A stretch of DNA of 64,000 bases from Aurantibacter sp034110465. Lineage in GTDB: Bacteria; Bacteroidota; Bacteroidia; Flavobacteriales; Flavobacteriaceae. Shown here piece by piece: positions 1 to 7,688 of this stretch. The DNA lies in contig JAWUZD010000006.1 in assembly GCA_034110465.1 (NCBI GenBank), forward strand, positions 1 through 64,000. Reading direction: 5' to 3'. The notes under the pieces were generated by a model. The model did not search any database. It worked only from the letters and a program-made list of their open reading frames with translations, and was not told the DNA's origin. Position 1 is the first letter of the stretch, and every line of letters begins with the position of its first letter. Both the position numbers and the translations under genes were made by a program.

Positions 1-660
1 GTAATAGTTATTGTAGAACTACTACAGTTGTCGGTAGGTATAGGTTCTGTTAAACTAGTAACTTCACATTCTGCATTGATAAAGAATGGCAATAAAACGT
101 CTATAGTTGGATCGGTAACATCATCAATAATTATATTTTGAGATTGTGTCGTTGTATTACCATTACTATCATCATAAGTCCAAATAACTACAGTAGTCCC
201 TTGTGTTGTAATAGGCAAACTTGCATCATTTGTTATTGTAACTGTACCACCACAGTTATCTGTAGTATTTGGAGTAGGTAATGTAGTTACTTCACATTCA
301 TCCGTTATTGAAGCAGGTAATGAACCATCCAATAAAGGAGCCGTTACATCATCAATCACCACACTTTGAGTTTGTGTTGATGTATTACCATTACCATCAT
401 CATAAGTCCAAGTTACTATAGTAGTGGTGCCTTCTCCTGAAATAGGTAAACTAGCATCATTTGTAATAGTTATTGTAGAACTACTACAGTTGTCGGTAGG
501 TATAGGTTCTGTTAAACTAGTAACTTCACATTCTGCATTGATAATTAATGGCAATGCAGCGTCTATAGTTGGATCGGTAACATCATCAATAATTATATTT
601 TGAGATTGTGTCGTTGTATTACCATTACCATCATCATAAGTCCATATTATCGTTGTTGTA
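1..660 (-). repeat. Tandem 228-234 bp coding repeats in HYR protein gene
   Basis: The stretch starting at 1 recurs almost base for base at 463, a distance of 462 bp, and a related unit lies between them. The shared landmark CATCATCAA occurs at 119, 347 and 581, giving periods of 228 and 234 bp (76 and 78 codons). Alternate units are more alike than neighbouring ones, which suggests that a two-domain block was duplicated. The array continues beyond the left edge. Confidence 0.85.
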
Positions 661-1121
661 CCTTGCGCTGTAGTGGTTATAAAATTGGTTGTACCAGTAA
701 CAGTACCTGCACAATTATCTGTTGCTGTTGGTGGTGTCAAATCACTTTTGTTAACTAAACATTCATCAGTGAAAGCTACTAATGTAGCGACATCGATAAC
801 CGGATCTTGATTGTCTACTATCGTAATCGTAAATTGACAAGTAGATTGATCACCATCTTCATCTGTTGCTGTGAATTCAATAGTTGAATTTCCAAGTGGA
901 AACTCACTTCCCGAAGGCAACCCCAATGTTTGGGCAACCACTACATCACCTCCTTCTGGATCTACTGCAACAGGTGTTATAAATGTTGCTGTTCCATCGC
1001 ATATACCAGGGTCTGTTATATAGATTTCATCTCCAGGACATGTTATTTCTGGAGGGGTTTGTGCTGAAATATGGTATACACAGCACATAAATAATACTAA
1101 AGAAAAGTATATTTTTTTCAT
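1..1121 (-). CDS. Secreted HYR/Ig-like repeat protein (3' end outside window)
   Basis: The reading frame opens with an ATG at 1121 and stays open to the left edge (373 codons), so only the N-terminal part is seen. Residues 1-21 are a signal peptide ending in HISAQ. Residues about 24-110 form a typical HYR domain (PPEITCPG at the start, FTATDEDGDQSTC, then VDNQDPVID). It is followed by at least three repeats of about 76-78 residues, each with a DNC motif, a WTYDDGNGNT-like motif and an IIDDVTDPTID-like end. HYR repeats are Ig-like folds common in large Bacteroidota surface or secreted proteins, often with a C-terminal type IX sorting domain; that end is not visible here. Adhesin-like function is an inference. 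The repeats are nearly identical at DNA level (see the repeat entry). Confidence 0.85.
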   Translation of the reverse strand, partial: MKKIYFSLVLFMCCVYHISAQTPPEITCPGDEIYITDPGICDGTATFITPVAVDPEGGDVVVAQTLGLPSGSEFPLGNSTIEFTATDEDGDQSTCQFTITIVDNQDPVIDVATLVAFTDECLVNKSDLTPPTATDNCAGTVTGTTNFITTTAQGTTTIIWTYDDGNGNTTTQSQNIIIDDVTDPTIDAALPLIINAECEVTSLTEPIPTDNCSSSTITITNDASLPISGEGTTTIVTWTYDDGNGNTSTQTQSVVIDDVTAPLLDGSLPASITDECEVTTLPTPNTTDNCGGTVTITNDASLPITTQGTTVVIWTYDDSNGNTTTQSQNIIIDDVTDPTIDVLLPFFINAECEVTSLTEPIPTDNCSSSTITI

Positions 1122-1233
1122 AAGAGGGGGATTAAGTTAAATATGGAGTAAATTTAATATTTTTTTATGACTTAAAATGAAAATATTTTATAATTTAATG
1201 ATTAAGTATTTTTCCCGATAAATAAATGTGTTA

Positions 1234-1850
1234 TACCAATTCTTGATAAAGACTTCCTATATGGCTGTCAAAATCAACATGAGATTTTATAAATTCCAAG
1301 GTGTACTTTCCGTAATACAATACTGCGTAGCGATGATTAATGTAAGAGGCTTTAAATACCGCTAATTGAAGTTAGACGAACTCTTATCTAATATGGAACT
1401 TAAGTTCTTCCCAATCAAATTCACCGCTACTTCCTGGGGTGTATGACTGACGAATAAAGGCTTCTTTCGTTTTTCTAATGGAGTTGCAAGTCTTGGTGTA
1501 CCCAACAGTATATCCTTGGAATTTAACCCACTCGTAAATGTCTATTTTCTTTAACAGCTACTTAGGTAATCCTAAGGATTTATTTTCTGTGTTTTTTTTT
1601 AAAAGCAAATCAATAGCAGATTGTACTTCAAGAGTTAAACGAACTTTTGAACGTATTCCTAGATGGTACGTTGGTACAGATAATTTAGTAATATTTACCT
1701 ATGGCTTTTTTTCCTTTTTGGAGATAACTGATCAATGTATTTCTTGACCATAAGTCTGCTTATTTTTAACTCTCTCGAGATAGCTCTCTGACTTCTACTT
1801 TAACGATAATACCGAAGTACTATTTCTTGTTTTGTATAAATGTTAATCAT
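1234..1850 (-). pseudogene. istA: IS21-family transposase IstA fossil
   Basis: No intact frame exists, but the minus strand translates as an IstA-like protein broken by stops and at least one frameshift. It begins at an ATG at 1850 with MINIYTKQEIVLRYYR, stop, then SQRAISRELKISR, which is the N-terminal helix-turn-helix of IstA. After a frameshift come LLKKIDIYEW, EAFIRQSYTPGSSGEFDWEE and YAVLYYGKYTLEF, matching the start of the DDE catalytic domain (the D of FDW is the first catalytic Asp). The match stops abruptly at 1234, so the C-terminal half and istB are missing. The family call rests on recognised motifs, not on an alignment. It is a dead, truncated element and gives no sign of activity. 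Confidence 0.8.
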
Positions 1851-1955
1851 ATTTAACCAATATAAAAAACTTATTGAGGTCAGTATTTACGAGCATATCG
1901 ATTTATCTTGATATATTATCAGATTTGACCATCCTAGCGATCAAATGTATACTCA

Positions 1956-2550
1956 TTACAAATAGGAACCAGAAAAGGCGGGTTTAATAATTTGAAAATT
2001 ATCCGTCAACATATTTTTGAATTTGTCGTCTAACAAAATTCTATTTTCTGAAAATTCAAGTACCTTTATTCTAAAATCTTCAAATTTGAGATAGAATTTA
2101 TTGTAGACCACTTTTAGCTTTAGAATTTTCCAAAGTCTTTCAATAATATTTAGATTAGGAGGATACGGAGGCAGAAATTTTAAGACAATCCTTGGATGCT
2201 CTTTCAGAAATTATTTTACAATTATTGAATGGTAATACCTTACATTATCTAAGATTGTATAAATTTTCCCTTCTTTTTGTTTGTCTAAAATTAAGATTAG
2301 CACTGCAATCATGGTTTGGCTGTTTATCTGATCATCCTCTACGTATGTTGCTAACTAAAGTACTCCATTTACATGGGTTCTTTTGCGCCCATTATTGGTT
2401 TTTAAATGTTTTGTTTGTACCTTTTTTATCCAATCATAATGAGTAATACTGTTGTGTTGTGGATACACACCATCCATAAAATAGATTTGGTCTTGGCTAC
2501 CCAAGTTTTCTATTAATTCGTTGTATTGTTCTACAAACTCTTCCTACGCT
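1956..2550 (-). pseudogene. IS630-family DDE transposase fossil
   Basis: One minus-strand frame gives the C-terminal catalytic part of an IS630/Tc1-type transposase. It reads EEFVEQYNELIENL, IYFMDGVYPQHN (first Asp), TILDNVRYYHS (second Asp), then FLPPYPPNLNIIERLWK (Glu) and LTDNFQII near the end. All three DDE acids are kept, but the frame contains a TAG at 2355-2357 and a TAA at 2211-2213, and the 5' end is cut near 2550 by a further stop. It is therefore inactive unless the stops are suppressed. The natural stop is the TAA at 1956-1958. The right-hand boundary falls directly against the truncated LuxR-type gene. Confidence 0.88.
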
Positions 2551-2895
2551 TCTCAATATAAAAATGATCTTGTCAAGGATCAATACCCTTTATTAAAATC
2601 AAAATACAATAACAAAAGCCTCATTTATATATTAGGAACTCTACTACTTATATCATTGATTATCAATTATATATTTTACAAAAGAGCGCGGGAAGAAAAA
2701 TACAATCTTGATTATAAAGAAATACTTTCTCCACAAGAGCAAAAAGTATTTGAACTAATGAATCAAGAACTATCAAACAAAGAAATTGCTGAAAAGTTAT
2801 TTGTCAGTTTGAGTACTATAAAAACACATATTAATAATATTTATAGTAAGTTATCAATATCTTCTCGTAAAGAAATAGGTGCTCATTATCGATAG
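2551..2895 (+). pseudogene. C-terminal stump of membrane-anchored LuxR-type regulator
   Basis: From 2551 the plus strand encodes a transmembrane helix (LIYILGTLLLISLIINYIF) followed by a short linker and a LuxR/GerE helix-turn-helix (ILSPQEQKVFELMNQELSNK, then EIAEKLFVSLSTIKTHINNI and YSKLSISSRKE). In Bacteroidota this C-terminal arrangement normally follows a signal peptide and TPR or propeller repeats in a protein of several hundred residues. All of that is missing, because the IS630 fossil abuts the 5' side. The only upstream start is a TTG at 2521 inside the transposase sequence, so translation is unlikely. I read it as a gene decapitated by transposition and later deletion. Confidence 0.75.
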
Positions 2896-2911
2896 TCTCC
2901 AGAGATAGGCT

Positions 2912-4057
2912 CTATTTTTTTCGAAGCAATGCTTCTAACAAAATTTCAATAACAGCATCCAATTCTTCTCTAGTATTATGTTTACAAAAAGAAAAACGAA
3001 TGGAAGTTTTGCTAGCCTCTTCTGGTGATAATATAGCATTTAAGACATGAGATCCCTTATTACTTCCACTTTGACAAGCACTTCCTCCTGAAGCAGCAAT
3101 ACCTTTAATATCAAGTGTAAAAAGCAACATCGGATTTTCTCCTGGAAAACGAACATTCAATAAGCAATAGGTACTATTTTCGATATCCTCTGGATTTCCA
3201 TTAAATAAAACTCCAGGAATATGAGTTTCTAATTGCTCTTTAAAATAGTATTTTAAATTTTTAATATAGGCTATATCTTCATCTACAGTTTCATATACAA
3301 GTTCCAGCGCTTTCTCCATTCCTATAATCCCATGTACATTCTCAGTTCCTGCTCGTGTCCCTCTCTCTTGAGACCCTCCTGTAAGCATAGGTTCTACAAG
3401 ACAACCTTTTTTAAAGTAAGCGAAGCCTACACCTTTTGGTCCATGAAATTTATGAGCACTTGCTACTGCGAAGTCTATATTCAATTCTGTTAAGTCAACA
3501 TTGTAATGACCAAGTGCTTGTACGGTATCTGAATGAAAATATGCATTATTTTCTTGGCATAGAGAACCAACTCTTTTTACATCAAGGATAGTTCCTATTT
3601 CATTATTAATATACATTAAACAGACCAACGCTTTTTCATCATTAGACGTTAATAAAGTTTCCAGATGATTTAAATCTATCGAACCATTTTCTAATAGATC
3701 AACATATAAAATTTCTGTTTTGTATTTCTTTGCTACTGCATCTAAAGTATGAAGAACTGCATGATGCTCAATTTTAGAACTAATAATTCGTTTTACACCA
3801 AGATTCGTTACTGCATTATGAATAATCATATTATCTGCCTCGCTTCCTCCAGCCGTAAATACAATTTCGCTCGCTTTTGCATTGAAAATTTTTGCAATGT
3901 TTTTTCTTGCTCTCTCTATTTTGGACTTCGCAGATCTACCAAATTGATGCATCGATGATGGGTTTCCATAAATTGAACCCATAGAATCTGTTATTACTTC
4001 GATAACTCGAGTATCCAGTTGAGTTGTAGCAGCATTGTCAAGATAAATTCTATCCAT
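2912..4057 (-). CDS. Cysteine desulfurase, IscS/NifS family
   Basis: This 381-residue class V PLP enzyme removes sulfur from L-cysteine to form alanine and a protein persulfide, feeding Fe-S cluster assembly or tRNA thiolation. The start MDRIYLDNAATT is the family N-terminus. The PLP lysine is K203 in ASAHKFHGPKG, followed by GGSQERGTRAGTEN at about 227-240. The active-site Cys is C328 in SGGSACQSGS. The length is normal. It is transcribed away from the neighbouring lipoprotein gene and has no isc or suf partner next to it. Flavobacteria usually also have SufS, so this may be the tRNA-modification or general sulfur donor; the sequence does not decide. Confidence 0.93.
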   Translation of the reverse strand: MDRIYLDNAATTQLDTRVIEVITDSMGSIYGNPSSMHQFGRSAKSKIERARKNIAKIFNAKASEIVFTAGGSEADNMIIHNAVTNLGVKRIISSKIEHHAVLHTLDAVAKKYKTEILYVDLLENGSIDLNHLETLLTSNDEKALVCLMYINNEIGTILDVKRVGSLCQENNAYFHSDTVQALGHYNVDLTELNIDFAVASAHKFHGPKGVGFAYFKKGCLVEPMLTGGSQERGTRAGTENVHGIIGMEKALELVYETVDEDIAYIKNLKYYFKEQLETHIPGVLFNGNPEDIENSTYCLLNVRFPGENPMLLFTLDIKGIAASGGSACQSGSNKGSHVLNAILSPEEASKTSIRFSFCKHNTREELDAVIEILLEALLRKK

Positions 4058-4142
4058 ATTGCAAGTTGACTAAAAATAATTACTTCTATTTACATTAATA
4101 CCAACAAAACTATTACTTTTGTTCGAGTAAATTATCAATTAA

Positions 4143-4649
4143 ATGAAAAAAATTCTTTCACTCTTAGCCTGTGTTTTATTAATTTCTTGTGATGATGGAG
4201 ATTTTGATGTTCCAGCATTTGAATTTGGTGAAACTGTATATAATTGTCCTTTAAAAGATAATTCATATACCCTTTTTCGATTAAGTGATTCTGAGGCATT
4301 GATAATTATAGTAACAACTTCACAGATTAAAAACGAAGTTTCAGCAACACCTATAACAACCTCTATCAGCTCAAGCAATGTAGTTTATAGAACATTTAAC
4401 GGAGATGTGTCAGAAAGTTATTTCTGCGAAGATATTCCCCCTCTTGCGCCTTCGGTATTGTCAAATTGGACTGGAGTTACTGGGGATTCTAGTGCAATTA
4501 TAATTGAAACAACAGAAGAACTAGACAATACCAATACTCTTACTGGATATAAACATACAATCCGTTTTCAAAATTTAACTTTAGAGAATGGGAATAGTTC
4601 GTTAGTTTATGCAGAAGAATTATTTGGCAGTTTTATTACTTCTTTATAA
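4143..4649 (+). CDS. Predicted lipoprotein of unknown function
   Basis: This 168-residue protein starts MKKILSLLACVLLISCDDGD, a type II signal peptide with lipobox LISC, so the mature protein begins at Cys16 with acidic residues after it. The remainder is rich in Ser, Thr and Glu, with no motif I recognise; a small beta-rich fold is plausible. Two later cysteines may form a disulfide in the periplasm. It is divergent from the cysteine desulfurase, with an 85-bp gap between them, and convergent with the Smr gene (6 bp apart). It looks like one of the many lineage-specific lipoproteins of Flavobacteriaceae. Confidence 0.75.
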   Translation: MKKILSLLACVLLISCDDGDFDVPAFEFGETVYNCPLKDNSYTLFRLSDSEALIIIVTTSQIKNEVSATPITTSISSSNVVYRTFNGDVSESYFCEDIPPLAPSVLSNWTGVTGDSSAIIIETTEELDNTNTLTGYKHTIRFQNLTLENGNSSLVYAEELFGSFITSL

Positions 4650-4655
4650 TTTTTT

Positions 4656-5210
4656 TTAATTAATTTCCTTTTTTTGATTAATGTAAACTTCAGTTGCGCC
4701 AAGTCCGTACTTCTGATAGGAAGCTTCTTGAATACTGACATTATAATTGTTAAAAAGATAATTTAATTCTTGTTTTAATACGCCTTCACCTACTCCATGA
4801 ATAAAAACAATTCTCGGAATTCTATTTCTTATGGCAAACTCAATTTTGTGTTTTGCAGTATCCATTTGTAAAGATAGCATATCGTAATTGTCCATTCCTC
4901 TTGAGGATTTAGTCAATTTATCAATATGCAAATCAACTTCCATTGGTGGAATACCATCTTTTTTACTCTTTATTTTGATTTTATTTGTTTGCTTTTTATA
5001 ATCTTCTTTGTAAGAAGTACTCATATCAACAATCACTGACTTTGCTATTTCTGACTGCTCCATTCCTATCTTAACCAATTCATTTTCAGAAAATTTCATT
5101 ATAAATCCATCACTAGTCTCAATAGAAACTTCATCTGTATCAATGAAAGTAACAGTGCCTTTTAGTACATCGTCCATTACTGCAACTTTATCACCTTTTT
5201 TAAGTTTCAT
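4656..5210 (-). CDS. Smr-domain protein (MutS2 C-terminus-like)
   Basis: The 184-residue protein has an N-terminal beta domain (MKLKKGDKVAVMDD to about residue 50) that resembles a KOW/Tudor-like barrel, a charged linker, and a C-terminal Smr domain from about residue 90. The Smr signatures are EVDLHIDKL (the usual DLHG-type motif, with Ile-Asp in place of the usual residues) and FIHGVGEGVLK (the HGxGxG motif). Smr domains are nucleases or nucleic-acid binders found at the end of MutS2 and in stand-alone proteins. Here the MutS-like ATPase part is absent, which is normal for this Bacteroidota form. The role is not established. Confidence 0.85.
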   Translation of the reverse strand: MKLKKGDKVAVMDDVLKGTVTFIDTDEVSIETSDGFIMKFSENELVKIGMEQSEIAKSVIVDMSTSYKEDYKKQTNKIKIKSKKDGIPPMEVDLHIDKLTKSSRGMDNYDMLSLQMDTAKHKIEFAIRNRIPRIVFIHGVGEGVLKQELNYLFNNYNVSIQEASYQKYGLGATEVYINQKKEIN

Positions 5211-5286
5211 ATTTGATAACTATAAATTAATTTTAATTTAATATACATATTTGATAAAAAGTATATTTTTACACAAAAATACTAGG

Positions 5287-5913
5287 ATGATAGAAACTTC
5301 AACAATGAAAACGAAAAAATTCTTCAATGATGCTATAAAAGAATTTGAAATCCCTACTGAAAGAAAGGTATTACTAAATTCTATTGCTCAATTTATCAGT
5401 GACGAAAGAAAAAAGTTTAATAAAGTGAGAGTGAATTTTATATGTACACATAATTCTAGGAGGAGCCAACTTGCTCAAGTATGGGCACACTACGCAATTT
5501 CATTTTATAAATTAAAAAGAATAAGAAGTCATTCAGGAGGAACTGAAACAACAGCATTTCATAGAAATACAATTAGCACATTACAAGATGTTGGTTTTAA
5601 GTTTACTTTAAAAGAATTCTCTCATGAAAATCCTATCTATGAAATTTCATACAAGGGTATAAAAAAACCTATAATAGGTTTTTCAAAATTATATGATCAT
5701 AAAATAAATAAAGCCCATTTTATAGCCATTACTACGTGTTCATCGGCTGCTGAAAATTGCCCTTTCATTCCAGAAGCGGCTCAACGGTTTCATTTACCAT
5801 ATATAGATCCTAAATCATCTGATGATACTGAATTCATGAGCGAAAAATATCTTGAAACTAATCGTCAGATTGCTGCAGAAATGAATTATATATTTCAACA
5901 GGTTTCTAAATAA
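5287..5913 (+). CDS. Low-molecular-weight phosphatase / arsenate reductase-like protein
   Basis: The protein carries the P-loop CTHNSRRSQ (a CX5R motif) of low-molecular-weight tyrosine phosphatases and thioredoxin-type arsenate reductases. A second Cys pair region, TTCSSAAENCPF, follows near residue 165, and a D-P segment (YIDPKSSDD) may supply the general acid. I chose the ATG at 5287. The frame can be extended to a TTG at 5251, but that codon overlaps a promoter-like ATATTTG, so the longer form is unlikely; an ATG at 5305 is the other candidate. The protein may dephosphorylate protein tyrosine or reduce arsenate; no arsenic genes are nearby, so the substrate is open. Confidence 0.85.
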   Translation: MIETSTMKTKKFFNDAIKEFEIPTERKVLLNSIAQFISDERKKFNKVRVNFICTHNSRRSQLAQVWAHYAISFYKLKRIRSHSGGTETTAFHRNTISTLQDVGFKFTLKEFSHENPIYEISYKGIKKPIIGFSKLYDHKINKAHFIAITTCSSAAENCPFIPEAAQRFHLPYIDPKSSDDTEFMSEKYLETNRQIAAEMNYIFQQVSK

Positions 5914-5920
5914 CGGTTAT

Positions 5921-6709
5921 TTAAATTTCAATATTCTTATCGTAAGGAATCGATTTTAAAACATGCTGAATTACTGCAATTCTTGCTTCAGTCTTACGGT
6001 TGGCTCTGATAATTTTAAATGGAATTCCATTCTCTTTAGTCTTGGCAAACATCTTATTTTTATAGAAAGTATAACTATTCCATAATTCTTGCGCCTTCTT
6101 ATCAACAGCAGTCATTTTCCATTGCTTCAATGGATCAGATTTTATCTCATCAAATCGTTTAGCCTGTTCTCTCTTAGAGATAGACATATACATTTTTACA
6201 ATTCGTGTGCCTGACTCTGTAACCATTTTTTCAAAACTACTCACTTGATTCATGAATATTTCATGCTCTTCTTCTGTACAGAATCCATTTACTGGCTCTA
6301 CGACAGCTCTATTATACCAACTTCTATCAAAAAAAACAATTTCTCCTCCTTTTGGGAATTTAGAAACATATCGTTGAAAATACCACTGTGAATACTCCTC
6401 TTCTGTCGGCTTAGAGAGTGCAACAATTTCATAATTACGTGAATTTATTCGCTCTGTTAATCTTCTAATTGCCCCTCCTTTTCCTGCAGCATCTCTTCCT
6501 TCAAAAATGATAATAATACGCTCATTATTCTGAATTGCCCATGTTTGCAACTTGACCATTTCAATTTGGAGTTTCCTTAACTTTTTTTCATAGTCAATAA
6601 ACCTAAGTGTTTTCGAATAGTTTAGTGGCTCTTTAGAGAATAAAGCAACTAAACCTTTAGTGGAATTTAATTTTTCAACTATCTCTTGTGTGAATTTTAA
6701 TCTTTCCAT
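5921..6709 (-). CDS. ppk2: Polyphosphate kinase 2 (PPK2), copy A
   Basis: This 262-residue P-loop kinase transfers phosphate between polyphosphate and nucleotides. The Walker A motif is EGRDAAGKGG at about 70-79, the lid module holds the QWYFQRYVSKFP segment at 108-119, and the Walker B motif is VFFDRSWYNRAVVEPV at 125-140. These match class I PPK2 enzymes, which favour nucleoside diphosphates and can work in both directions. It lies 3 bp downstream of a second PPK2 gene on the same strand, so the two are almost surely co-transcribed. The proteins are clearly paralogous but diverged at both ends. Which of them runs ATP synthesis and which polyphosphate synthesis cannot be read from the sequence. 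Confidence 0.93.
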   Translation of the reverse strand: MERLKFTQEIVEKLNSTKGLVALFSKEPLNYSKTLRFIDYEKKLRKLQIEMVKLQTWAIQNNERIIIIFEGRDAAGKGGAIRRLTERINSRNYEIVALSKPTEEEYSQWYFQRYVSKFPKGGEIVFFDRSWYNRAVVEPVNGFCTEEEHEIFMNQVSSFEKMVTESGTRIVKMYMSISKREQAKRFDEIKSDPLKQWKMTAVDKKAQELWNSYTFYKNKMFAKTKENGIPFKIIRANRKTEARIAVIQHVLKSIPYDKNIEI

Positions 6710-6712
6710 ACT

Positions 6713-7588
6713 CTAGTCTATTTGTTTATTTGAACGAAAGTAGCGCATTACAATATTAGGATCTGGATGCAAGGAAATTTTAGCCTCATCCTTGCCTTCA
6801 TAGTCAAATTGTGAAAGTACATATCTAATACTTTCTAATCGAGAAGCCTTTTTATTGTTTGCTTTAACAATTATCCATGGACTATATGCAGTATGTGTGT
6901 TGGTAAACATTTGTTCCTTGTAAATTGTATAGTCATCCCAAAGTGTTTGCCCTTTTTGATCTACAGGACTAAATTTCCATCTTTTTAAAGGGTTTGCAAG
7001 ACGCGCATTAAAACGTTTTTCTTGCACATCTTTAGAAATTGAAAACCAAAATTTAATTATTGTAATTTCATCTTCATAAAGCATATGCTCAAACTCTGGC
7101 ACTTGTACCATAAATTTTTTATATTGTTTATCATCACAAAAACCCATAACTGGTTCTACTACAGCGCGATTATACCAACTACGATCAAAAAAAGCTATTT
7201 CTCCAGGATTTGGTAATTTCTTAATATAACGTCTGAAATACCATTGTCCTGATTGCGTTTCAGTAGGCTTTGTAAGTGCAACAGTCTGCATAGATCGAGG
7301 ATTCAAATGTTCAGAAAATCGTCTAATATTCCCTCCTTTACCTGCTGCATCGCGACCTTCAAAAATAACGATTACTCGTTTCTTGTTTTTAGAAATCCAT
7401 TGTTGCAGTTTAACCAGTTCAACTTGTAACTCGCGTAACTCTTTTTCGTAATTCAATCTCTTTAAAACCTTATTGAATGGGATCTTTTTTCCATCAATAA
7501 TAGACAATAATTCTTGATTGGAATTGGCACCCTGAAAGTCACTACTTGTGAGTGTAGCTCTATTTTTTGATGTGGTTTTATCTGACAT
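6713..7588 (-). CDS. ppk2: Polyphosphate kinase 2 (PPK2), copy B
   Basis: This is the first gene of the PPK2 pair, with 291 residues. It has an N-terminal extension of about 40 residues rich in Ser, Thr and Asn before the kinase core. Walker A is FEGRDAAGKGGNIRR (77-90), followed by QWYFRRYIKKLPNPGE and Walker B AFFDRSWYNRAVVEPVMGF (132-150). The sequence matches class I PPK2. Its stop lies 4 bases before the start of copy A. A strong hairpin terminator (7645-7674) separates the pair from the gene upstream, so they form their own transcription unit. Confidence 0.93.
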   Translation of the reverse strand: MSDKTTSKNRATLTSSDFQGANSNQELLSIIDGKKIPFNKVLKRLNYEKELRELQVELVKLQQWISKNKKRVIVIFEGRDAAGKGGNIRRFSEHLNPRSMQTVALTKPTETQSGQWYFRRYIKKLPNPGEIAFFDRSWYNRAVVEPVMGFCDDKQYKKFMVQVPEFEHMLYEDEITIIKFWFSISKDVQEKRFNARLANPLKRWKFSPVDQKGQTLWDDYTIYKEQMFTNTHTAYSPWIIVKANNKKASRLESIRYVLSQFDYEGKDEAKISLHPDPNIVMRYFRSNKQID

Positions 7589-7644
7589 ATAACAAATATA
7601 TGAATTGCATTATAAATTTACAATTCTATTAAATATAATGTATA

Positions 7645-7674
7645 AAAAAACCTCTGAAATTTCAGAGGTTTTTT
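7645..7674. terminator. Bidirectional rho-independent terminator
   Basis: A perfect inverted repeat, AAAAAACCTCTGAA next to TTCAGAGGTTTTTT with a two-base centre, is flanked by A and T tracts. It lies just downstream of the minus-strand acyltransferase-like gene that ends at 7689 and stops transcription from entering the PPK2 genes. Confidence 0.9.
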
Positions 7675-7688
7675 ATATGAGAAAAAAA

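Noticed and set aside
1..660. CRISPR or transposon terminal repeats
   Set aside because: The repeated units are in frame and encode HYR-like domains.
1538..1747. Plus-strand frame of 69 codons in the IS21 fossil
   Set aside because: It is the reverse strand of the decayed IstA sequence; composition is low complexity and no promoter is present.
2192..2446. Plus-strand frame of 84 codons in the IS630 fossil
   Set aside because: It lies opposite the catalytic part of the transposase and has no domain.
5251..5286. Longer start (TTG) for the phosphatase-like gene
   Set aside because: The TTG falls in a promoter-like ATATTTG and the added residues do not resemble the family; the ATG at 5287 is preferred.
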